This document shows, in pieces, positions 27,128-36,112 of a stretch of 64,000 nt of DNA (within the stretch, counting starts at the first letter, position 1; each line of letters opens with the position of its first letter). Below the pieces are notes generated by a model that was not told the origin of the DNA, searched no databases, and saw only the letters and a program-made list of their open reading frames with translations. The stretch lies in contig NZ_CP109473.1 in assembly GCF_036227405.1 (NCBI RefSeq), positions 6,262,001-6,326,000 on the forward strand, written 5' to 3'. This DNA comes from Streptomyces sp. NBC_01460. GTDB taxonomy: Bacteria > Actinomycetota > Actinomycetes > Streptomycetales > Streptomycetaceae. The translations under genes were made by a program, and so were the position numbers.

Positions 27128-28369
27128 ATGGCAGCCTCACCCGCACCCATCAAGGCGCCTCCGAAGCCGACCTGGGAACCCAAGGCGCAGGAGTCGCCGT
27201 ACCCCTGGCTGCGACCGACCATCCGGATACGTCTCACCCTGCTGTACGGCGGCATGTTCCTGATCGCGGGCATCCTGCTGCTCTCGATCATCTACATGTT
27301 GGCGGCGCAGGCGCTGCACGACGCGGGCGGCCTGGAGTTCCAGGTCAAGGGCACCAACGTGCAGATCTCCAGCGACATGTGCCCGCAGCTGAGCTCGGCG
27401 CTGAACAACACCCAGCTCAACGAGACGATCAAGGACTGCACCGCGGCACAGCGGCAGCACGCCCTCGACAGTCTGCTGAACAGGGCGCTCCTGGCCCTTG
27501 TGGGCCTCAGCATCATCGCCTTCGCCTTCGGCTACGCCATGGCCGGACGCGTGCTCTCGCCCCTGGGCCGGATCACCCGCACCGCCCGCAGGGTGGCCGG
27601 GACCGACCTGACCCGGCGGATCGAGCTGGACGGGCCGGACGACGAGCTGAAGGAGCTCGCGGACACCTTCGACGAGATGCTGGACCGGCTGGAGCGGGCC
27701 TTCACGGCCCAGCAGCGGTTCGTGGGCAACGCCTCGCACGAACTGCGCACCCCTCTGGCGATCAACCGCACCCTGCTCGAGGTGCATCTCTCCGATCCCG
27801 GGGCCCCGCCGGAGCTCCAGCAGCTGGGCAAGACGCTCCTGGCGACGAACGAGCGCAGTGAGCAGCTCGTGGAGGGCCTGCTCCTGCTCGCCCGCAGCGA
27901 CAACCAGATCGTGGAGCGGAAGCCCGTCGATCTCGCCGAGGTCGCGGACCGCGCCATCGACCAGGCCAGGTCGGAGGCGGCGGACAAGGGCGTGCAGATC
28001 CTGGGGGAGCGCGGTTCCGCGACCGTCCAGGGCAACGGGGTCCTCCTGGAGCGCATCGCGCTCAACCTCGTGCAGAACGCCGTGCGCTACAACGTGGCGG
28101 AGGACGGCTGGGTGGAGGTCACCACCGAGCTCCAGCACGGGCAGGCGCTCCTGACCGTCTCCAACACGGGGCCGGTGGTGCCGGCCTACGAGATCGACAA
28201 CCTCTTCGAGCCCTTCCGGCGGCTGCGCACGGAGCGCACGGGCAGTGACAAGGGGGTCGGGCTCGGCCTGTCGATCGCGCGATCCGTCGCGCGGGCGCAC
28301 GGAGGCCGTATCATCGCGGAGCCCCGCGAGGGCGGTGGTCTCGTGATGCGCGTCACCCTCCCGGTCTGA
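27128..28369 (+). CDS. cutS: Sensor histidine kinase CutS
   Basis: A 413-residue membrane kinase that should phosphorylate CutR. Transmembrane helices lie at about 36-58 and 119-140. Between them is a short extracellular sensor loop with two cysteines, C85 and C104, which suits sensing of disulfide formation outside the cell. A HAMP segment follows, then HELRTPL with the phosphorylated H204, and a HATPase domain with NAVRYN and GVGLGLSIARS. ATG 27128 has GAGGG at proper spacing; GTG 27125 is also possible. The gene is followed by a 405-base spacer. Confidence 0.94.
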   Translation: MAASPAPIKAPPKPTWEPKAQESPYPWLRPTIRIRLTLLYGGMFLIAGILLLSIIYMLAAQALHDAGGLEFQVKGTNVQISSDMCPQLSSALNNTQLNETIKDCTAAQRQHALDSLLNRALLALVGLSIIAFAFGYAMAGRVLSPLGRITRTARRVAGTDLTRRIELDGPDDELKELADTFDEMLDRLERAFTAQQRFVGNASHELRTPLAINRTLLEVHLSDPGAPPELQQLGKTLLATNERSEQLVEGLLLLARSDNQIVERKPVDLAEVADRAIDQARSEAADKGVQILGERGSATVQGNGVLLERIALNLVQNAVRYNVAEDGWVEVTTELQHGQALLTVSNTGPVVPAYEIDNLFEPFRRLRTERTGSDKGVGLGLSIARSVARAHGGRIIAEPREGGGLVMRVTLPV

Positions 28370-28774
28370 GAGGCTTCACGGTGTGAAGCCGCATTGGATG
28401 GCTCTGTTCGCTTTGGGCGGAATTTTTGAACCGTGTTTCCGTTCTGTCCCTGTGTGATCGATCACAGAAGCGAATTTCGGTCTCTCCACTCTCCGTGATC
28501 ACATCTCCTCCCGAAAGCCTGGAAACGTCCGGGTTTCCGGGGGGCGATATCACGGGAAGTACACGGGGTGGCGCCCGTGAACCGCAGCAACAGGACCGTG
28601 TACGGTCCCCATCGCCACCCAAGCTGATCGCTCATGAGGGATCCGGTTGGGTGTCGATTGAGTAACAGACCTTGATGTGAGGCAAAATCTCCGCCTCAGG
28701 TCGGGCACAAGTCCGGCCTCTCACGCGTTACGTGCGCTGAGACACCGCAGACACCCAAGAGGGGGAGAGCGAAC
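28370..28774. other. 405-base spacer between cutS and the DUF4193 gene
   Basis: A relatively AT-rich stretch without a gene. It contains a 14-bp palindrome (28453-28466), a second short palindrome GTGATCAC at 28495-28502, and a small hairpin near 28676-28697. It must contain the DUF4193 promoter. Confidence 0.6.
28453..28466. promoter_or_regulatory. Palindrome fitting a Crp-type site (GTG-N6-CAC)
   Basis: TGTGATCGATCACA is a perfect 14-bp palindrome and contains GTG-N6-CAC, the consensus reported for Streptomyces Crp. It lies 309 bases before the DUF4193 start and 84 after the cutS stop. Binding is inferred from the pattern only. Confidence 0.45.
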
Positions 28775-29071
28775 ATGGCAACGGATTACGACACCCCACG
28801 CAAGACCGACGACGACGTGGACCAGGACAGCCTCGAAGAGCTCAAGGCTCGTCGGAGCGACAAGACGGCATCCGCCGTCGACGTCGACGAGTTCGACGCG
28901 GCCGAGGGACTGGAGCTGCCCGGCGCAGACCTGTCCAACGAAGAACTGGCCGTGCGGGTCCTGCCCAAGCAGGCCGATGAGTTCACCTGCATGAGCTGCT
29001 TCCTCGTGCACCACCGCAGCCAGCTGGCGCGCGAGAAGAACGGCCAGCCCATCTGCCGCGACTGCGACTGA
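28775..29071 (+). CDS. DUF4193 zinc-ribbon-like protein
   Basis: A 98-residue small acidic protein conserved in actinobacteria. The N-terminal two thirds are charged and helical (DVDQDSLEELKARR, VDVDEFDAAEGLELPGADLSNEEL). The C-terminus has CMSC and, after a His-rich stretch, CRDC, a four-cysteine zinc knuckle. Members have been thought of as RNA polymerase- or ribosome-associated, but function is not established. GGGGGAG precedes the ATG. The next gene starts 12 bases downstream and is likely cotranscribed. Confidence 0.9.
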   Translation: MATDYDTPRKTDDDVDQDSLEELKARRSDKTASAVDVDEFDAAEGLELPGADLSNEELAVRVLPKQADEFTCMSCFLVHHRSQLAREKNGQPICRDCD

Positions 29072-29083
29072 GGCCGGCCGGCC

Positions 29084-30034
29084 GTGGCAGGCGACACACC
29101 GTTCCGGAAGCGGCGCTTGCGGCGCACGAAGTCGTCGGAGGCACATCAGGGCGGCGCAGGCCCGGCAGAGGGCGAGAGCCCCACTGCCGAGCACCAGGCC
29201 GCCCTGCCTGCCTCTCCCGGCACACCTGACGACGAGCGGGGCCTTCCGGCCTCGCTCGAAGCGGTAGGGGCGGCCGACCCGCCTCCCGGACAGGACGGAC
29301 CGGAGCGTTCCCCGAAGGGGACCGGCCGCCTGCACTCACTGAAACGAGGCGTACGCAAGAGCCGGGAGAGCGCCGTATCCGCAGTCGGCCTGGTGGCCGA
29401 CCGCATCATCGACACGGCTCCCCGTGTCCCCGTGCGGGACCTCGCCACCCTGCGCAGGCAGTTCCCGGGGCTCGGCCCCGAAGAGCTCGCCGACAAGCTC
29501 GTCGCGGGTGCCTGCAAGGCCACCGCGGCCGTCGGCGCGGGCATCGGGGCGGCGGCGATGATGCCCGTACCCCCCGCGATGCTCGCCGAGCTGGCCGCCG
29601 AGATCACCGGAGTGGCAGCCGTCGAGATGAAGCTCGTCGCCGAGCTCCACGAGGTCTACGGCCGTCGCCCGCCGGGCAACCTCGGCCAGCGCAGCACCGC
29701 GTATCTGACGTCGTGGACGGAGGAGCGCGGCATCGACGTCTCCCGCCCCACCACGCTCAACGCGGCGCTGGGCGGACAGATGAAGCGCGAACTGCGCCAG
29801 CAGATCATGAAGCGCATGGTGCGCGACCTGCCGAACCTCATCCCGTTCATGGTCGGCGCCGCCGTCGGCGCGCTGATGAACCGGCGGGACACCAGGAAGC
29901 TCGCCGACCGGGTCAGGAACGACCTGCGGCGCCACCAGGTCCCCTGGGACCGCCTTCCGGCGCTTCCCCCGCTGGAACAGCCCGCGGAGCCCGCGAAGGA
30001 GCTCCCCGAGGGCCTGGACGACCCGGGCCGCTGA
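29084..30034 (+). CDS. Conserved hypothetical protein, EcsC-like core
   Basis: A 316-residue protein starting at GTG. The first 110 residues are charged and disordered. From about 120 (DRIIDTAPRVPVRDLATL) a conserved core begins, with a hydrophobic Ala/Gly stretch (GAGIGAAAMMPVPPAMLAEL), a VEMKLVAELHEVYG helix, and a second hydrophobic segment (IPFMVGAAVGALMN). The pattern resembles EcsC-family proteins, peripheral membrane proteins of unknown activity, but I am unsure. It follows the DUF4193 gene closely. It may associate with membranes through the two hydrophobic stretches. Confidence 0.7.
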   Translation: MAGDTPFRKRRLRRTKSSEAHQGGAGPAEGESPTAEHQAALPASPGTPDDERGLPASLEAVGAADPPPGQDGPERSPKGTGRLHSLKRGVRKSRESAVSAVGLVADRIIDTAPRVPVRDLATLRRQFPGLGPEELADKLVAGACKATAAVGAGIGAAAMMPVPPAMLAELAAEITGVAAVEMKLVAELHEVYGRRPPGNLGQRSTAYLTSWTEERGIDVSRPTTLNAALGGQMKRELRQQIMKRMVRDLPNLIPFMVGAAVGALMNRRDTRKLADRVRNDLRRHQVPWDRLPALPPLEQPAEPAKELPEGLDDPGR

Positions 30035-30056
30035 CCTGGCAGGCGGGTACGGGACC

Positions 30057-30512
30057 TCAGGCGGGTACGGGCGCGAGCGCCGCGACCAGCGCCTGCGGTT
30101 CCCGGGTCGACAGGTAGACGTACGGCGTCGGGTCGGCCGGATCCGTGACCTTCACCCGGACCGCCGTCGGGATGTAGCTGCGCAGCAGCATGAACGCGCG
30201 GGTGTCCGCCTTGTACGAGCGCCAGGCGCGCGCCTCCTCCCCGTCCAGCACCTCGGCGTCGCCGAGCGCTTCCAGGGGGATCCGCGCATCGCCCGCGACG
30301 AGGGCGCCCGCCACGACCCGGATGCGCGCGGAGCCGTACGAACTCACGCCCGCGCACGCCGCGGCCGTGCCGCCGACCAGGCCGCCGAGCATGGGCAGGG
30401 CGCCGAGCGGCAGGAGCATCAGCGCACAGGCGACGCCGATGCCGAAAGCGATGAGCCACCACGAACGGGGTGCGGTGAGGCGTTCGTCGAAGGGGGGTGC
30501 GGAAGGCTGCAT
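30057..30512 (-). CDS. DUF3093 membrane protein
   Basis: A 151-residue actinobacterial protein. FDERLTAPRSWW, two adjoining membrane helices at about 18-55, and the soluble C-terminal half with RSYIPTAVRVKVTDPADPTPY and the STREPQALVAAL end identify the DUF3093 family, function unknown. It resembles a small PH-like domain anchored to the membrane. The gene is convergent with the EcsC-like gene and divergent from the thioesterase gene. Confidence 0.88.
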   Translation of the reverse strand: MQPSAPPFDERLTAPRSWWLIAFGIGVACALMLLPLGALPMLGGLVGGTAAACAGVSSYGSARIRVVAGALVAGDARIPLEALGDAEVLDGEEARAWRSYKADTRAFMLLRSYIPTAVRVKVTDPADPTPYVYLSTREPQALVAALAPVPA

Positions 30513-30570
30513 GAAAGCAAGCTTGGCACGGCGCGCCCCGCGGTCGGCCGCGCGGGTAAGGTCTGCGCCT

Positions 30571-31155
30571 GTGAGTGGAACATCTGCACGTCTGACACCC
30601 CCGGCCGACGCGGTGAAGCCCGTCCGGCACCCCGACGCCCCGGCGCCCGGCGAGATCCTCGGCTCCCACTACGAACACTGTTTCGGCTGTGGTGGCGGAC
30701 AGCCGCACGGACTGCACCTGCGCGCGACGGCCGGCGAGGGCGTGAGCGTCACCGCCGAGTTCACCGTGAAGCCCGCCCACCAGGGCGCCCCGGGACTGGC
30801 GCACGGCGGGGTCCTGGCCACGGCCATGGACGAGACACTCGGCGCCCTGAGCTGGCTGCTGAGGGTCATCGCGGTGACCGGACGGCTGGAGACCGACTAC
30901 GTCCTGCCGGTGCCGGTGGACACCGTCCTCTTCCTGGAGGCCGAAGTGACCGCCGTCCACGGCCGGAAGATCTACTGCCGCGCGACGGGACGGACCGGCG
31001 GCCCCGAGGGGCCCGTCGCGGTCCGTGCGGAGGCCCTCTTCATCGAGGTCAAGGTGGACCACTTCATCGACAACGGACGGCCGGAGGAGATCCGGGCGGC
31101 GATGTCCGACCCCGACCAGGTCCGGCGTGCCCGTGCCTTCGAGGTGAACCCCTGA
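30571..31155 (+). CDS. Hotdog-fold thioesterase (PaaI family)
   Basis: A 194-residue protein starting at GTG 30571. HCFGCGGGQPHGLHL near residue 35 and the HGGVLATAMDETLG helix near 78, with the catalytic acidic residue, mark a PaaI/FadM-like acyl-CoA thioesterase. The METDYVLPVPV-type strand is present as LETDYVLPVP. The natural thioester is unknown. The stop overlaps the dut start (TGATG), so the two are coupled. Confidence 0.88.
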   Translation: MSGTSARLTPPADAVKPVRHPDAPAPGEILGSHYEHCFGCGGGQPHGLHLRATAGEGVSVTAEFTVKPAHQGAPGLAHGGVLATAMDETLGALSWLLRVIAVTGRLETDYVLPVPVDTVLFLEAEVTAVHGRKIYCRATGRTGGPEGPVAVRAEALFIEVKVDHFIDNGRPEEIRAAMSDPDQVRRARAFEVNP

Positions 31156-31682
31156 TGCGCCGGCCCGTCGACGTACTCATCCGCCGGGTCGACCCGGACG
31201 TGCCGATCCCCTCCTACGGTCACCCGGGCGACGCCGGTGCCGATCTGGTCACCACCGAGGCAGCCGAACTCGCCCCCGGCGAACGGGCTGTGCTCCCCAC
31301 CGGGGTGTCGATCGCGCTGCCCGACGGCTACGCGGCCTTCGTGCACCCCCGCTCGGGCCTCGCAGCCCGCTGCGGAGTGGCCCTCGTGAACGCCCCAGGG
31401 ACGGTCGATGCCGGGTACCGTGGGGAGATCAAGGTCATCGTGGTCAATCTCGACCCACGCGAGACCGTGAAGTTCGAACGGTTCGACCGGATTGCCCAAC
31501 TGGTCGTCCAGCAGGTCGAGAAGGTGCGTTTCCACGAGGTGACGGAGCTCCCCGGCTCGGCGCGGGCCGAGGGGGGCTTCGGATCCACCGGCGGCCATGC
31601 CGCTGTGGACGGCGTCACGGGCGGTAACACCCAGGGTGGGAACAGCTACGCTTCGGTCGTATCCGACCGGGAAGGACATTGA
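31155..31682 (+). CDS. dut: dUTP diphosphatase
   Basis: A 175-residue trimeric dUTPase that hydrolyses dUTP to dUMP, preventing uracil in DNA and feeding dTMP synthesis. The five family motifs are visible: GDAGADL, HPRSGLAARCGV near 64-75, GTVDAGYRGEI with the catalytic Asp, RIAQLVVQ, and the Gly-rich C-terminal GGFGSTG. The ATG overlaps the thioesterase stop by one base. The DUF3710 gene follows one base after the dut stop, so these three genes are one unit. Confidence 0.95.
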   Translation: MRRPVDVLIRRVDPDVPIPSYGHPGDAGADLVTTEAAELAPGERAVLPTGVSIALPDGYAAFVHPRSGLAARCGVALVNAPGTVDAGYRGEIKVIVVNLDPRETVKFERFDRIAQLVVQQVEKVRFHEVTELPGSARAEGGFGSTGGHAAVDGVTGGNTQGGNSYASVVSDREGH

Positions 31683-31683
31683 C

Positions 31684-32457
31684 GTGTTCGGACGTCGCAA
31701 GAACAGTGGTTCCGCCAAGGACTCGGCGGACGAAGCACGCGAGGCCGAGCAGGTCGCCGACGAGCTCGACGACACCGGGGCCGAGAGCGGCTCGCCGCGC
31801 CGCACGAACCTTCCGCCCGCCCCCCGCCCCGACGGGCCGTGGGACATCTCCGAGACCTCGCAGCCCGGCGAGGGCAGGGTGGACCTGGGCGGCATCTTCG
31901 TGCCCGGGGTCGAGGGCATGGAGCTCCGCGTGGAGGTCGCCGGTGACGCCATCGTCGCGGCCACCGTCGTCCTGCGTGACAGCGCGGTCCAGCTGCAGGC
32001 CTTCGCCGCTCCCAAGAAGGAGGGCATCTGGGGTGAGGTGCGCGAGGAGATCGCCTCAGGCATCACCCAGCAGGGCGGGATCATCGACGAGGTCGAGGGC
32101 CCGCTCGGCTGGGAGCTGCGCGCCCAGGTCCCCGTACAGCTCCCCGACGGGAAGAACGGCGTGCAGCTGGTGCGCTTCGTCGGGGTCGACGGGCCGCGCT
32201 GGTTCCTGCGCGGAGTGATCTCCGGCCAGGGCGCGGTGCAGCCGGAGGCCGCCGGGCTGCTGGAGACCATCTTCCGGGACACCGTCGTCGTCCGCGGCGA
32301 GGGCCCGATGGCCCCGCGCGACCCGATCGTCCTCAAGCTGCCCAACGACGCACAGATGGTGCCCGAGGGCGTGCAGCAGGAGGACCAGGAGAGCTCGAAG
32401 TTCTCCGGCGGGATGGGCCAGCTCCAGCGCGGGCCCGAGATCACCGAGGTGCGCTGA
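31684..32457 (+). CDS. DUF3710 protein
   Basis: A 257-residue actinobacterial protein starting at GTG 31684. The N-terminal 70 residues are charged and disordered, starting with FGRRK. The core has GPWDIS, VDLGGIFVPGVEGMELRVEV, GIWGEVREEIA and GPRWFLRGVISG, all typical of DUF3710. No function is established. It follows dut directly, as in most Streptomyces, and is ended by a strong hairpin. Confidence 0.92.
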   Translation: MFGRRKNSGSAKDSADEAREAEQVADELDDTGAESGSPRRTNLPPAPRPDGPWDISETSQPGEGRVDLGGIFVPGVEGMELRVEVAGDAIVAATVVLRDSAVQLQAFAAPKKEGIWGEVREEIASGITQQGGIIDEVEGPLGWELRAQVPVQLPDGKNGVQLVRFVGVDGPRWFLRGVISGQGAVQPEAAGLLETIFRDTVVVRGEGPMAPRDPIVLKLPNDAQMVPEGVQQEDQESSKFSGGMGQLQRGPEITEVR

Positions 32458-32479
32458 CCGCACCCCGCTCGCTCCAGGT

Positions 32480-32519
32480 CCGGTGGGCCGCGTCCCGGGG
32501 AGGGGATGCGGCCCACCGG
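32480..32519. terminator. Stem-loop after the DUF3710 gene
   Basis: A perfect 12-bp stem (32480-32491 with 32508-32519) around a 16-base loop, placed 22 bases after the stop. Likely terminator of the thioesterase-dut-DUF3710 unit. Confidence 0.75.
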
Positions 32520-32609
32520 CCTTTCCATTGCCTCACCGGGTGCCTCATGCACATACTGGCCGCTGCCGAGGGAGCGGTACGCACGACGGCGTACGCACGG
32601 GGGAGAGCG

Positions 32610-33344
32610 ATGACACGGAGCACCGACGGACGGGCCGGCACGGCCCTGGCCGACAGCCCCGCCGACGGTCCGATGGTGCGGATCGAGGACCTGCACCGGT
32701 CGTACGGGACCGGCGCCGCGGCCGTGCACGCCCTGCGTGGCGTCTCCTTCGAGATCCCGCGCGGAGAGCTCGTCGCGCTCAAGGGCCGCTCGGGATCGGG
32801 CAAGACCACCCTGCTCAACCTCGTCGGCGGCCTCGACGCCCCGGACGGCGGGCGCATCACCGTCGCCGGCACCGACCTCTCGGAGCTCGGAGAGGACGGG
32901 CTGCTGGAGCTGCGCAGGGACCGGATCGGCTTCATCTTCCAGTCGTTCGGGCTGATACCGATCCTGACCGCGGCGGAGAACGTCGGCGTACCCATGCGCC
33001 TGCGCAGGACCGACCCGCACGAGCGCGAGGAGCGGGTGGCCCTGCTGCTCTCCCTGGTGGGCCTCGGTGATCACGCCCAGCAGCGCCCGGGGGAGCTCTC
33101 GGGCGGCCAGCAGCAGCGTGTCGCCATCGCCAGGGCGCTCGCCAACCGGCCCGCCCTCCTGATCGCCGACGAGCCCACCGGGCAGCTCGACGCGGAGACC
33201 GGGCTCGCGGTCATGCAGCTCCTGCGGGCGGTCGTGCGCAGCGAGGGCGTCACCGTCCTCGTCGCCACCCACGACCCCCAGCTGCTCGGCTTCGCCGACC
33301 GGGTCCTGGAGCTCAGCGACGGGCACATCGTCGAGCAGGGGTAG
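32610..33344 (+). CDS. ABC transporter ATP-binding protein (MacB/LolD-like), no permease nearby
   Basis: A 244-residue ATPase. Walker A GRSGSGKTT, the Q-loop FQSFGLIP, signature LSGGQQQR and Walker B LLIADEPTG are intact, and THDPQLL contains the switch His. The sequence fits the MacB/LolD/FtsE-like branch which pairs with FtsX-like permeases for lipoprotein or peptide export. No such permease is encoded in the neighbourhood, so it probably works with a distant partner. ATG 32610 is preferred to 32547 since GGGAGAG precedes it. Confidence 0.9.
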   Translation: MTRSTDGRAGTALADSPADGPMVRIEDLHRSYGTGAAAVHALRGVSFEIPRGELVALKGRSGSGKTTLLNLVGGLDAPDGGRITVAGTDLSELGEDGLLELRRDRIGFIFQSFGLIPILTAAENVGVPMRLRRTDPHEREERVALLLSLVGLGDHAQQRPGELSGGQQQRVAIARALANRPALLIADEPTGQLDAETGLAVMQLLRAVVRSEGVTVLVATHDPQLLGFADRVLELSDGHIVEQG

Positions 33345-33513
33345 CCGCGGGCGGACGCGGGCCCGCACGGACCGGCCCACCCGGCCCGCATCAGAATCCC
33401 GTCAAGACGATCTCCGCGTCCGGCCCTGACCCCATATGCCGGAAATTCTCGGGGTAGCTTCGACACCGGCAGCCGAATCGGCGGCGGCCGGTCGCAGAGA
33501 AGACAATGGGGCC

Positions 33514-36057
33514 ATGGCACGCGGCAAGCTTCGGATCTACCTGGGTGCGGCACCCGGCGTCGGCAAGACGTACGCGATGCTGTCCGAGGCCCACCGCCGG
33601 GTGGAACGGGGCACGGACTGCGTCGTCGCGTTCGTCGAGCACCACGACCGGCCGCGCACCGAGGTGCTGCTGCACGGCCTGGAGCAGATCCGGCGGCGCG
33701 ACATCGAGTACCGCTCGGCCGTCTTCGCCGAGATGGACGTCGACGCCGTCCTGGAGCGGGCCCCGGCCGTCGTGCTCGTGGACGAACTGGCCCACACCAA
33801 CGTGCCCGGCTCCCGCAACGCCAAGCGCTGGCAGGACGTCGAGGAACTCCTCAAGGCCGGCATCGACGTGGTGTCCACCGTCAACATCCAGCACCTGGAG
33901 TCCCTCGGCGACGTCGTGGAGTCGATAACGGGGGTGCGCCAGCAGGAGACCATCCCCGACGAGGTCGCCCGCCGGGCCGACCAGATCGAGCTCGTCGACA
34001 TGTCGCCCCAGGCGCTGCGCCGCCGCATGGCCCACGGCAACATCTACCAGTCCGACAAGGTCGACGCCGCCCTGTCCAACTACTTCCGCCCCGGCAACCT
34101 CACCGCCCTGCGGGAACTGGCCCTCCTCTGGGTCGCCGACCGGGTCGACGAGTACCTCCAGCAGTACCGCGGCGAGCACGACATCAGCGCCCCCTGGCAG
34201 GCCCGCGAGCGCATCGTCGTCGGGCTGACCGGCGGCCCCGAGGGCCGCACGCTCATCCGCCGGGCCTCCCGGATGGCGGCCAAGGGCTCCGGCAGCGAGA
34301 TCCTCGCGGTCTACATCGCCCGCAGCGACGGGCTGACCAGCGCCTCGCCCAAGGAACTGGCGGTGCAGCGCACCCTCGTCGAGGACCTCGGGGGCACCTT
34401 CCATCACGTCATCGGCGACGACATACCCTCCGCGCTCCTCGCGTTCGCCCGGGGCGTCAACGCCACCCAGATCGTCCTCGGGTCCAGCCGCCGCAAGACC
34501 TGGCAGTACGTCTACGGCCCCGGGGTCGGCGCCACCGTCGCCCGCGAGTCCGGCCCCGACCTCGACGTGCACATCGTCACGCACGAGGAGGTCGCCAAGG
34601 GGCGCGGGCTGCCCATCGCGCGCGGCGCGCGGCTCAGCCGCACCCGGATCATCTCGGGCTGGCTGGTCGGCGTCGGCGGACCGGCCCTCCTGACCGTGCT
34701 CCTGCACGGCCTGGAGAACGGACCCGGACTCGCCAACGACGTCCTGCTCTTCCTCTTCATGACCGTCGCCGCCGCGCTGCTCGGCGGGCTGGCCCCCGCG
34801 CTCGCCTCGGCCGCCGCGGGCTCCCTGCTCCTGAACTACTGGTTCACCCCTCCCACCCACACCCTGACCGTGCAGGACCCGGAGAACTTCGTCGCCATCG
34901 TGATCTTCTTCGCGGTGGCGGTCGCGGTCGCCTCCGTCGTCGACCTGGCGGCCCGGCGCACCCACCAGGCGGCCCGGCTGCGTGCCGAGTCGGAGATCCT
35001 CTCCGCCCTCGCCGGGAGCGTCCTGCGGGGCGAGACCGCCCTGGACGCCCTGCTGGACCGGGTCCGCGAGACCTTCGGCATGGAATCCGTCGCCCTCCTG
35101 GAGCGGCAGAGCGACGTCGAGCCGTGGACCTGCGCCGGGTCGGTCGGCCCCGCGCCCGTGGCCCGGCCCGACGACGCGGACGTGGACATGCCCGTCGGCG
35201 ACCACATGGCGCTGGCGCTCTCCGGTCGTGTGCTGCCCGCCGAGGACCGCAGGGTCCTGGGCGCCTTCGCCGCGCAGGCCGCCGTGGTGCTCGACCGGCA
35301 GCGCCTGGTCGGGGAGGCGGAGGCGGCCAGGCGGCTGGCCGAGGGCAACCGGATCAGGACCGCGCTGCTCGCCGCCGTCAGCCACGACCTGCGTACCCCG
35401 CTGGCCGCCATCAAGGCGGCGGTGAGCTCCCTGCGGTCCGACGACGTCTCCTGGTCCGACGCGGACGAGGCGGAGCTCCTCGCGGCCATCGAGGACGGCG
35501 CCGACCGCCTGGACCACCTGGTCGGCAACCTGCTCGACATGTCGCGCCTGCAGACCGGGACGGTCACCCCGCTGATCCGCGAGATCGACCTCGACGAGGT
35601 CGTCCCGATGGCGCTCGGCGGCGTACCGGAGGGCAGCGTCGACCTGGACATCCCCGAGACGCTGCCCATGGTCGCCGTCGACCCGGGGCTGCTGGAGCGG
35701 GCCGTGGCCAACATCGTCGAGAACGCCGTCAAGTACAGCCCCGGCCGCGCGCGGGTCGCCGTCGCCGCCAGCGCCCTGGGCGAGCGCGTCGAGCTGCGGG
35801 TGGCCGACCGGGGCCGCGGGGTCCCCGACGAGGCCAAGGAACGCATATTCGAGCCCTTCCAGCGGTACGGGGACGCCCCGCGCGGCGCCGGGGTCGGCCT
35901 CGGGCTCGCGGTCGCCCGCGGCTTCGTGGAGTCCATGGGCGGCACCCTCGACGCCGAGGACACCCCGGGCGGCGGGCTCACCATGGTCCTCACCCTCACG
36001 GCCGCCCCGGGACAGGTGCGGGCAGGCCCCGTCCCTCCCGCGCACGTCACCTCATGA
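33514..36057 (+). CDS. kdpD: Sensor histidine kinase KdpD
   Basis: An 847-residue membrane kinase sensing potassium limitation. The N-terminal KdpD domain has the Walker-like GAAPGVGKT at 11-19 and the VDELAHTN segment. A Usp-like domain follows at about 230-365. Four closely packed transmembrane helices lie around 385-490, then a GAF-like region, HDLRTPL with the phosphorylated His near 623, and a HATPase with NAVKYSP and GVGLGLAVARG. ATG 33514 matches the usual MARGKLRIYLG start; the frame upstream is not conserved. kdpE follows after 55 bases. The transporter genes kdpFABC are not in this window. Confidence 0.95.
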   Translation: MARGKLRIYLGAAPGVGKTYAMLSEAHRRVERGTDCVVAFVEHHDRPRTEVLLHGLEQIRRRDIEYRSAVFAEMDVDAVLERAPAVVLVDELAHTNVPGSRNAKRWQDVEELLKAGIDVVSTVNIQHLESLGDVVESITGVRQQETIPDEVARRADQIELVDMSPQALRRRMAHGNIYQSDKVDAALSNYFRPGNLTALRELALLWVADRVDEYLQQYRGEHDISAPWQARERIVVGLTGGPEGRTLIRRASRMAAKGSGSEILAVYIARSDGLTSASPKELAVQRTLVEDLGGTFHHVIGDDIPSALLAFARGVNATQIVLGSSRRKTWQYVYGPGVGATVARESGPDLDVHIVTHEEVAKGRGLPIARGARLSRTRIISGWLVGVGGPALLTVLLHGLENGPGLANDVLLFLFMTVAAALLGGLAPALASAAAGSLLLNYWFTPPTHTLTVQDPENFVAIVIFFAVAVAVASVVDLAARRTHQAARLRAESEILSALAGSVLRGETALDALLDRVRETFGMESVALLERQSDVEPWTCAGSVGPAPVARPDDADVDMPVGDHMALALSGRVLPAEDRRVLGAFAAQAAVVLDRQRLVGEAEAARRLAEGNRIRTALLAAVSHDLRTPLAAIKAAVSSLRSDDVSWSDADEAELLAAIEDGADRLDHLVGNLLDMSRLQTGTVTPLIREIDLDEVVPMALGGVPEGSVDLDIPETLPMVAVDPGLLERAVANIVENAVKYSPGRARVAVAASALGERVELRVADRGRGVPDEAKERIFEPFQRYGDAPRGAGVGLGLAVARGFVESMGGTLDAEDTPGGGLTMVLTLTAAPGQVRAGPVPPAHVTS

Positions 36058-36112
36058 GACCTCCGGGGCGCACCCCGGCCCCGTACACGTATTCCGGAAA
36101 GGCAGGTCCGCG

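Noticed and set aside
30972..33380. 802-codon open frame on the minus strand
   Set aside because: Antisense to dut, DUF3710 and the ABC ATPase, all with clear families.
33391..36045. 884-codon open frame on the minus strand
   Set aside because: Complement of kdpD; no features of a protein family.
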